A stretch of 52,369 nucleotides of DNA, from the NCBI GenBank assembly GCA_026196105.1, contig JAPHRK010000010.1, positions 1-52,369 on the forward strand, in the 5' to 3' direction. This document shows, one piece after another, positions 32,925 through 39,630 of the stretch. The notes below the pieces were generated by a model. It was given only the letters and a program-made list of their open reading frames with translations. It searched no databases and was not told the origin of the DNA. Position 1 is the stretch's first letter; the number at the start of each line of letters is the position of its first letter. Both the position numbers and the translations under genes were made by a program. Source of the stretch: Rhodospirillales bacterium (GTDB lineage Bacteria; Pseudomonadota; Alphaproteobacteria; Rhodospirillales; JAPHRK01).

Positions 32925-35555
32925 TTAAGTTTCCAAACTCTCTAAGGCCGCTTCAATAGCCTCTTCTTTGCCTTCGGTATAGTCAATAATGGTTTGATCC
33001 ATGCCTAAAGTATGATCTATGAACCATTCCCTGAGAAATTCGACGAACTCGACCACCACTTTATGGTCTTCATTTTCAGACAGTCCTTTTGAAAAAGCCA
33101 GTACTCTTGCCCCAAGAAGTTCATGGATTTTACGATGGTTGTCCAGGTGTGGGTATTCACAAGCTTCCATAACAACCTCTTCGCGTTTGAAATGAGAGTT
33201 GGCATACACAAGCAGGGAATCACAAATACCCATAAAAACTTTATGTTCCAAGCGATTTTGCACGGCATCCATAAGCTGGTTGAGTAGAGTTACCAAAACT
33301 TTATGATCTTCATCAAGTTTTTGAATTCCTACCGCCATTTTTTCAGACCACTGTACTGCAATTACAGCATCTAAGGCTTGGCGCACTGCAGGAATAAGAA
33401 CATCTCTTGGTACTGGTTTGGACAACAGATGGTTAAGCAAATAAGCTATAACAGGGTTTTCTTTAACCCGAAGAGTGAAAATCTTTTCAGAATAACCAGA
33501 AGTAAGCATTAACCGTACTTCAGGATATTTGCGCATAACTTTTGCAGCTAAATCCAATCCATCTTCTTTTCCAGGCATTACAATATCTGTAAGAACTAAG
33601 TTAATTGCCTCACCTTGATCTAGAATTTCCATGGCTTCATCAATTGAGCAAGCTTTAAAGACTTTGTATCCGGCATTTTCTAATTCACTTGAGATAACCT
33701 CAAGAAGATCAATTTCATCATCAACAACCAGGATCGTTTCAGTCCCTTTGTGATCTGAAACAACGTCATTATGTGGACGGTTTAAAGACTTTTCTTGTGA
33801 ACCACGAGACTTTGAACGGGGTAAAAACAAATGAAATGTTGTGCCCTTACCTCTCTCAGTTTCCAGATGAACAAAACCGTTTGAGCGGGAAATAAAACCA
33901 TAGACCATACTCAAGCCAAGCCCGGTCCCTTTTTCATTCCCTTTTGTCGTAAAGAAGGGATCATAAATTTGGTGTACTATTTCTTTCGCGATACCCCCTC
34001 CCGTATCCTGAATTGAGAATTTAACGAACTCACCAAGCTTAGCATCAGGGTATTGAGAAAGCTCTGCCTCGGAGATAACCACGTTAGCAGTCTCCATTGA
34101 TAAGTTGCCATAGCCATCCATAGCATCCCGTGCATTTAGGGCCAGATTAATAATGGCATCTTCCATATCACCTGCATCAATATCCGTAAGCCAAAGGTCA
34201 TCTTGCTGATTTAAATTCAGAGTAATTGAATCAGTAAGGGTTTTACCAAGTAAAGTAAGTGTTTCTTGCAACAAATCGTTGAGAGATGTCGGAGTAGCAG
34301 CCTGAGGCTTCCTTCTCGAAAAACTTAATAATTTCTTGGTGAGGTCTGCGCCTCGGCGAACGGCTCTCAAGGCAGGGTCGATACGATCTAATAACTTTGT
34401 TTCTTCTGCTGGGATTATGCGTCGAAGGAGGTCTAGGTTTCCCTCAACAATACCTAGGAGGTTATTGAAATCATGAGCAACACCACCTGTAAGTTGTCCG
34501 ACTGCCTCCATTTTTTGTGACCGAACAAGCTGTCTTTCCAAATTTTTTTGCTCAGTAATGTCTTGAACAGTCCCGTGTGCGGAAACAAATCGACCATTTT
34601 CATCTAGATTATAAGTACTCTTTTCCCGAACCCAGCGGACGGCCCCATCATTTCGTCGAATAATTCTATGCTCAATCCCAAAGGTATCATCATTCTCTAC
34701 TGCATCACGGTACTCGTGGTCAACTTGGTCTCTTTCATCAGGATAAACGACACCTAAGAAATCATCGTAGCTTCCATCAAAGTCATCTTTAGGAATGCCA
34801 AAAATTTCATAAACAGCATCGGACCAAACAAGCTCTTTGCTTTCCCGGTCAAACCTCCAGCTACCAAGTCTGGCAATTCTTTCAGCATCTGCCAACATAG
34901 ATTGGCTTTCACTAAGGGCTTCTTCAATTTGTTTACGGGCAGTGATATCCGTTGCAATGCCACATATGGCGTAGGTTTCGCCGTTTTCACGCTTCAAAGG
35001 AAACTTAGTCGCAATATATGTCTTAATACCCCCATCAAAAAAAATCGTCTCTTCAAATTCTAAGACACCATCTTTATCCAGCACCATTTGGTCATTAAGC
35101 TTTAAACGGGCCGTCGTTTCTTCACTGAAAAAATCTATATTACTTTTACCAACAATCTCTTCTGCTGTTTTATTCGCGGCCTGCTCAAAACGTTTGTTAA
35201 CCAATTGGTAGATACCAGCTAGGTCCTTCACAAAAATAATTGAGCTCGTGTTGTGAATGATAGCAGAGAGCTTTTCTTCGCTACTTTTCAGCTCTTCGCA
35301 GATCAAACGTTGTTCTTCAAGTTCTTCTGTAAGCTTACGGACCCGGCTCTGGATAACAATCCACGTAATACCTAAAACAAAGATAAGAAGGGAGGCGACA
35401 ATAAATCCCCACTCAATATTGAATGAGTCATCTTGAAGAGGCTCCGCAGCCGCAGCCGTTCGCCCTGTTAACAAGGTAAAAACTAGAAGTATCAGGGCTT
35501 TCACGCCCTCCCCCCGCCATCCAAAGACAACGAGCATATTATGCAATTTTCTCAT
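32925..35555 (-). CDS. PAS hybrid histidine kinase with receiver and C-terminal hemerythrin domain
   Basis: 876 residues. Order: signal anchor (about 14-37) and membrane helix (about 48-68); coiled coil; PAS (about 90-205, SSIIFVKDLAGIYQLVNKRFEQA); second PAS/PAC (about 215-335); HisKA with phospho-His in GGVAHDFNNLLG (about 360); HATPase_c (GTGLGLSMVYGF); receiver (about 610-725, VVDDE and phosphoacceptor in LVLTDIVMPG); hemerythrin (about 745-870) with LDEDHKVL, HFKREEVVM, HLDNHRKIHE and WFIDHTLGMD, the di-iron ligands of bacteriohemerythrin. Likely senses oxygen or another di-iron ligand. No cognate regulator adjacent. Confidence 0.9.
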   Translation of the reverse strand: MRKLHNMLVVFGWRGEGVKALILLVFTLLTGRTAAAAEPLQDDSFNIEWGFIVASLLIFVLGITWIVIQSRVRKLTEELEEQRLICEELKSSEEKLSAIIHNTSSIIFVKDLAGIYQLVNKRFEQAANKTAEEIVGKSNIDFFSEETTARLKLNDQMVLDKDGVLEFEETIFFDGGIKTYIATKFPLKRENGETYAICGIATDITARKQIEEALSESQSMLADAERIARLGSWRFDRESKELVWSDAVYEIFGIPKDDFDGSYDDFLGVVYPDERDQVDHEYRDAVENDDTFGIEHRIIRRNDGAVRWVREKSTYNLDENGRFVSAHGTVQDITEQKNLERQLVRSQKMEAVGQLTGGVAHDFNNLLGIVEGNLDLLRRIIPAEETKLLDRIDPALRAVRRGADLTKKLLSFSRRKPQAATPTSLNDLLQETLTLLGKTLTDSITLNLNQQDDLWLTDIDAGDMEDAIINLALNARDAMDGYGNLSMETANVVISEAELSQYPDAKLGEFVKFSIQDTGGGIAKEIVHQIYDPFFTTKGNEKGTGLGLSMVYGFISRSNGFVHLETERGKGTTFHLFLPRSKSRGSQEKSLNRPHNDVVSDHKGTETILVVDDEIDLLEVISSELENAGYKVFKACSIDEAMEILDQGEAINLVLTDIVMPGKEDGLDLAAKVMRKYPEVRLMLTSGYSEKIFTLRVKENPVIAYLLNHLLSKPVPRDVLIPAVRQALDAVIAVQWSEKMAVGIQKLDEDHKVLVTLLNQLMDAVQNRLEHKVFMGICDSLLVYANSHFKREEVVMEACEYPHLDNHRKIHELLGARVLAFSKGLSENEDHKVVVEFVEFLREWFIDHTLGMDQTIIDYTEGKEEAIEAALESLET

Positions 35556-35805
35556 TATTATTGTTCTTCGTTATATGTCATTTAGAGGCGAATTATTGTT
35601 CGCCTTCAATTTCATAAAGCTGCTCATATTTTTTTAGAACTGCTTCTCAGCTAAAAGATGTTGTCATCCAAAACTGAAAATGTCTAGAAAACTTTACTAG
35701 TGGTTGAAAAAACTGGTGATGACAAGCGACTAAAACTCTATTTCAAAAACAACCGACACACCTTAAAGTCGTTCAAAACATTTATTAAAGGGATACACAA
35801 GCTCT

Positions 35806-36049
35806 ATGAGTAAGGGCTTACTTTTTACTCCAATTAAACTTGGCAATACAGAAATTCTAAATCGAGTAGTGGTGACTTCATCCATACTTCAAGCGGAGGA
35901 ACTATGCCCAACGCTAAAATCACCTCTGAGCCCGGTGCTCAAACCAAGCCGACATCATCGCTCTCGCCCGGGCTATGCTCTACAATCCCCGCTGGGTGCG
36001 GCCCGCCACCGCGGAACTCAATGATCAAGCCTCCTACCCGCCCCAGTAA
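35806..36049 (+). pseudogene. Remnant of an Old-Yellow-Enzyme-family gene (NADH:flavin oxidoreductase)
   Basis: The reading frame from the ATG at 35806 encodes MSKGLLFTPIKLGNTEILNR then VVVTSS, the N-terminal FMN-domain start of the family. In a different frame, 35945-36049 encodes QADIIALARAMLYNPRWVRP, then ATAELNDQASYPPQ and a stop, the typical family C-terminus. About 300 central codons are gone and the frame is shifted, so the enzyme cannot be made. The relic lies at the left edge of the aromatic island. Confidence 0.7.
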
Positions 36050-36112
36050 GTCACACCCTTCACTACAGGGTATGCCTGTACCGGAGAAGGCCCCAAAGCC
36101 GAAGAACGATAG

Positions 36113-36592
36113 CTACCGCGTAAATTCAATCGCTCCACCGGGAAGCAAGTAAAGCACAATCGCTTCACCGTCCGTCACGGTTGGATTGTGAGCCGTATCA
36201 GGACCGTAGACGACCCAACCGGCACCTTTACCATCAAATTTGGCATCACCTTGGGTGGGGATGACCATGTCGATTTCGCCATTGGGATGCTTGTGGTGGG
36301 GGCCTTTGAGGTCTTTCATTAGGACAACATCAACCGAGCACCCGGCCAGATCATCAGTTGGCTTGATGGGGCGACCGTAACGGATGCCACCATGTTCATT
36401 TTCACACAACCAGCCTTCTTCGATACCTGTTTTGCAACCTGCGGCAATGGCTTGGAACTCTGCGCTATCAGCAGGAAACTCTTTATTAAGTTGCTCACCT
36501 AAAGCAGCATCAACAGTTTTGCCTTCAATCGAGGTAGTCACTTTTTTCAATAAAGCCTGAAACTCATCAACGGTCATCTCATTTTCCTTCAC
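36113..36592 (-). CDS. DUF4863 family protein (4-hydroxylaminobenzoate lyase-like cupin)
   Basis: 159 residues. An N-terminal helical part (VDEFQALLKKVTTSIEGKTV) is followed by a cupin-like barrel with KGPHHKHPNGEIDMVIP and GWVVYGPDTAHNPTVTDGEAIVLYLLPGG, probably metal-binding His/Glu. PnbB, a 4-hydroxylaminobenzoate lyase, belongs to this family, and other members lie near benzoate/benzoyl-CoA (box) gene clusters; this is from memory. Divergent from the NDP-forming synthetase across a 251-base gap that contains the shared operator module, so it may be co-regulated with the pad island. Real substrate unknown. Confidence 0.7.
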   Translation of the reverse strand: MKENEMTVDEFQALLKKVTTSIEGKTVDAALGEQLNKEFPADSAEFQAIAAGCKTGIEEGWLCENEHGGIRYGRPIKPTDDLAGCSVDVVLMKDLKGPHHKHPNGEIDMVIPTQGDAKFDGKGAGWVVYGPDTAHNPTVTDGEAIVLYLLPGGAIEFTR

Positions 36593-36645
36593 TTGGATAT
36601 ATACAAATTTACCACATTAGAGCGCTTCTAATCACCTGCGTCCAG

Positions 36646-36710
36646 AGAAAATAGGTATTGCGATACCACTTTTTTTCACTTATGTTAGAATTGTTCGATT
36701 ACCAAACAAT
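36646..36710 (+). promoter_or_regulatory. Pad-island promoter module, copy 1
   Basis: Positions 36646-36674 are identical over 29 bases to 38924-38952 and include the palindrome GGTATTGCGATACC (36654-36667). Twenty-two bases on lies ATTGTTCG-N5-CAAACAAT (36690-36710), an imperfect dyad. Upstream of the NDP-forming synthetase and between it and the DUF4863 gene. Two separate palindromes suggest two regulators, or an operator next to promoter elements. Confidence 0.65.
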
Positions 36711-36843
36711 TTAGGTTCCGAACTATACCCACCAAATAAAAATAATAGGGTAGCCGCTCACTGTCCCAGAGTCTGAATTGGGGGGGATGTGTCAACGGCA
36801 GCTTAAATATAAACAGACTTGACCAGATTAGGAGAGGCCACCT

Positions 36844-38871
36844 ATGAGCCAGACATTAGATCAACAACAAATTTCAAACCTGTTCAAAGAAGCCGCTATT
36901 ACAGCTGCCTGGAACACGGATGCTGCCCCTGCCCTTGGGCGTGAGCTAAGAGTTGAAGTTCAAAACAGTCGTGAGTTTGGCCTTGTTGTCAAAGTTGGCG
37001 TTGGTGGCGTCGAAGGCACCCTTGAAACGAACGCTTTCCGCAAAGGCCGCGCAACTATTGCAGCAGCCGTGGAACTCGTTGATGCAGAGGGTTTGCTTGA
37101 ACTGTTCCAGAAAACCCATGCGTACCAACGCCTCAGTGCCCTCGAAGCTCAAGCCAAACAAGGCTCTCCAGACCAAGCCCTGACTGAAATTTTCTCAGGC
37201 GTCTTACAGCTTGCTAACCAGTATTCACCGTCCAATACTGAAACGTCACAAATCATTGAAACTTTGATTATCGACCCCCTTGTCATTAATAATGGCACAG
37301 CGACTATTGGTGCTGCTGAGGTGCAATTTGGTGATCGAGTTGAAGGTCCTGTTCCTCGGCCCATCCATAAAATCGACAAGCTTATCCATCCTGAGTCTAT
37401 TGGCATCATTGGTGTTTCAGGCACCAAAATGAACTTTGGCCGGATCATCCTGCACAATGTGATCGACAGCGGTTACGACAAAGCCCGCCTAACAATCCTC
37501 AAGCCCGGTGATGATAAAGAAGTGGATGGCGTTAAGTGCGTGCCCAGTCTCGCCGACCTTGAGAATAAATTAGACCTACTCATTGTCGCTGTTCCTTCAG
37601 GGGCAGTTTATGATCTGGTTGATCAAATCATTGCCACTGATGCCGTTGAAGCCGTTATGCTTATTCCTGGTAGCCTTGGCGAAACCAAAGCCAGTGTTGA
37701 GCCAGCAGCCGAGCTCGCTGCAAAAATCAATAAAGCCCATCTCAACGAAAGCGGCGGCCCAATCTTCCTTGGCGCCAACTGCCTTGGCGTGGTTTCCCAC
37801 CCCGGCAATTACGATTCTTGGTTCATTCCTCTAGAGCGCCTTCCTAAGCCACAGAAGAAGAAAGAGCGCAACTCCGTTATGCTGAGCCAAAGTGGTGCCT
37901 TCATGATCACCCGCCTAAGCCGCAATCCTTGGCTTGACCCACGTTACATGTTGGCTCTAGGTAATCAAACCGATCTGACCCATGGGGATATGCTAACCTA
38001 CTTTGCCGAACTTCCTGAATTGGAAACCATTGGTATCTACATTGAGGGTTTTAAAGACCTGGACGGTTTGCATTTTGCTCGCGCAGTTCGCAAAGCCACC
38101 CTTAGCGGCAAACAAGTCGTTATTTATAAATCAGGTCGTACAGAAGCAGGTATGAAAGGCGTTATGGGCCACACAGCCTCTATTGCTGGTGATCCTCAAT
38201 TGTTTGAGTCCGTGCTAAAACAAGCAGGCGCGATTATCACCACTGAATTCACTGAGTTTGATGATATTTTCTATATCGCTGGAGCCTTACATAACAAACA
38301 AATCAACGGCAACCGCCTCGGTGCGATTAGCGGTGCTGGCTTTGAAGCTGTTGGTATGGCAGATAGTGCAGAAACCGATAGCTACGGCCTCGTCGCCGGA
38401 GAGCTCACCCCGGCTTCTGTTGAGAAAGTTGAAGCGATCTTAGAAGCTAAACGCCTGAGTGCTTTAGTCGAAGTTAGAAACCCAATAGACATCAACCCAG
38501 GTGCAGACGATGAAGCGCATTTGCAAATCTCCGAAGCCTTCGCTGCCGACCCGAACATTGATGCCGTTGTTGTAGGGCTCGACCCCACGGCTCCTTCAGT
38601 ACGTTCACTCGTTGAAAGCAAAAAGCGTCCTGGTTATGACATTAGCGATCCAAAAAGCACCGTCACCTTGATGCCTGAGTTAGTAAACCGTAACGACAAA
38701 CCGATTATTGGTGTCGTCGATGGTGGTGAACTTTATGACGCGATGGCAGCTAAGCTTATGGATCAAGGTACCTGCGTATTTCGCACCAGCAGCCGGGCTG
38801 TATTGGCTCTAACCCGTTACACAGAAGCCCGTCTGAACGCTGACGCCATCCGTCGCAAACACAATCAGTAA
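36844..38871 (+). CDS. NDP-forming acyl-CoA synthetase (ACD-like), rearranged domain order
   Basis: 675 residues. The N-terminal ~165 residues resemble the second half of the ATP-grasp beta domain of ADP-forming acyl-CoA synthetases (VKVGVGGVEGTLETNAFRKG ... IIETLIIDPLVINNGTATIGAAEVQF). A CoA-binding Rossmann domain follows (about 180-310, HPESIGIIGVSGTKMNFG), then ligase domains with MLSQSGAFMITRL and the phospho-His candidate in VMGHTASIAGD (about 440). The ATP-grasp N-lobe with the ATP-binding Lys appears to be missing. It reversibly couples acyl-CoA hydrolysis to ADP/GDP phosphorylation in relatives. Substrate here inferred from context: an aryl or arylglyoxylyl-CoA. Ribosome site GGAGAGG. 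Confidence 0.8.
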   Translation: MSQTLDQQQISNLFKEAAITAAWNTDAAPALGRELRVEVQNSREFGLVVKVGVGGVEGTLETNAFRKGRATIAAAVELVDAEGLLELFQKTHAYQRLSALEAQAKQGSPDQALTEIFSGVLQLANQYSPSNTETSQIIETLIIDPLVINNGTATIGAAEVQFGDRVEGPVPRPIHKIDKLIHPESIGIIGVSGTKMNFGRIILHNVIDSGYDKARLTILKPGDDKEVDGVKCVPSLADLENKLDLLIVAVPSGAVYDLVDQIIATDAVEAVMLIPGSLGETKASVEPAAELAAKINKAHLNESGGPIFLGANCLGVVSHPGNYDSWFIPLERLPKPQKKKERNSVMLSQSGAFMITRLSRNPWLDPRYMLALGNQTDLTHGDMLTYFAELPELETIGIYIEGFKDLDGLHFARAVRKATLSGKQVVIYKSGRTEAGMKGVMGHTASIAGDPQLFESVLKQAGAIITTEFTEFDDIFYIAGALHNKQINGNRLGAISGAGFEAVGMADSAETDSYGLVAGELTPASVEKVEAILEAKRLSALVEVRNPIDINPGADDEAHLQISEAFAADPNIDAVVVGLDPTAPSVRSLVESKKRPGYDISDPKSTVTLMPELVNRNDKPIIGVVDGGELYDAMAAKLMDQGTCVFRTSSRAVLALTRYTEARLNADAIRRKHNQ

Positions 38872-38885
38872 GACACAACCTCACT

Positions 38886-38925
38886 CTTAGCCACACCTAT
38901 GCTGGCAACAGCTTGTGTGGCTAAG
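38886..38925 (+). other. Stem-loop between synthetase and thioesterase genes
   Basis: CTTAGCCACAC (38886-38896) pairs perfectly with GTGTGGCTAAG (38915-38925), with an inner GCTG/CAGC. It begins 14 bases after the synthetase stop and has no U tract. It directly abuts the second promoter module. It could stabilise the upstream mRNA or be a weak terminator. Confidence 0.6.
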
Positions 38926-38989
38926 AAAATAGGTATTGCGATACCACTTTTTCTAGCTTATTATGCAGATTGTTCGTATATCGAACAAT
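38924..38989 (+). promoter_or_regulatory. Pad-island promoter module, copy 2
   Basis: The first 29 bases (38924-38952) are identical to copy 1, with GGTATTGCGATACC at 38932-38945. After a 23-base spacer comes ATTGTTCG-N5-CGAACAAT (38969-38989), a perfect 8-bp-arm dyad. It lies ~105 bases before the thioesterase ATG and should drive the thioesterase-padBCD unit. Confidence 0.7.
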
Positions 38990-39094
38990 TAACGCAAAAA
39001 TAAAAATAAATACGTTGATTAGGCATTTAGGGAACAAAATATAGGTCTCAAGCCTGTGCGCTTTATATGACCGCGATTTAAGGAAGAGAAGATA

Positions 39095-39502
39095 ATGAAG
39101 GACAGTCTTGTAGTAGGCCTCTCTAAAACCGAGCGCATCGACGTTGATGCTGGCCGCACCATCAGTTTTTTTGGCGATGATCTCGCCGTTTATTCTACAC
39201 CAAGCCTCATTTATGACATTGAAGTTGTCGCCCGGAACCTCATGCTTGAGCATTCCGACGAAGGTGAAGACTCTGTCGGTACTGTTGTGAACATTGCTCA
39301 CATGGGCGCAACACTTAAAGGTAACTGGGTTGAGATCACCGCAACCATTACCGAACTCAAAGGCCCTGGCGTTACTTTTGAAATTGTCGCCAAAGACGCC
39401 CTTGAAACCGTTTGCAAAGGCTCCCACCAACGTTTTGCCGTTCCCATCGCAGGGCTTGAGGCAAAACTAAAAGGGAAAGCAGCCAAAATCGCTGCCCTTT
39501 AA
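39095..39502 (+). CDS. FlK-type hot-dog acyl-CoA thioesterase
   Basis: 135 residues, single hot-dog fold of the fluoroacetyl-CoA thioesterase (FlK) type: VYSTPSLIYDIEVVARNLM, SVGTVVNIAHMGATLKGNWVEITA, CKGSHQRFAV. Thr35, Glu43 and His69 match the FlK triad Thr42/Glu50/His76 with identical spacing (8 and 26 residues). Hydrolyses acyl-CoA; the substrate is inferred from the position directly before padB, perhaps phenylglyoxylyl-CoA, whose alpha-carbonyl, like fluorine, activates the thioester. Own promoter module upstream; a strong stem-loop separates it from padB. Ribosome site AGGAAG. Confidence 0.85.
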   Translation: MKDSLVVGLSKTERIDVDAGRTISFFGDDLAVYSTPSLIYDIEVVARNLMLEHSDEGEDSVGTVVNIAHMGATLKGNWVEITATITELKGPGVTFEIVAKDALETVCKGSHQRFAVPIAGLEAKLKGKAAKIAAL

Positions 39503-39515
39503 CACTGATTAAGGT

Positions 39516-39560
39516 CGCGACGGCGGCCTCGCCAATCGTTTGGCGTGAGCCAACGTCGCG
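39516..39560 (+). other. GC-rich stem-loop between thioesterase gene and padB
   Basis: Outer arms CGCGACG (39516-39522) and CGTCGCG (39554-39560), inner CGCCA (39530-39534) / TGGCG (39541-39545). No U tract follows, so it is not a canonical terminator. It probably sets the relative stability or expression of the two parts of the transcript. Confidence 0.6.
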
Positions 39561-39630
39561 TCTGAACGTGGATTGATTAATGATCGATCCTAAATAATTT
39601 GCTTCACGCTAACACAATTGAGGTAATGCC

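Noticed and set aside
39514-39562. REP-type or integron-type repeat between thioesterase and padB
   Set aside because: The hairpin is strong, but it occurs only once in the window and no integrase is present.
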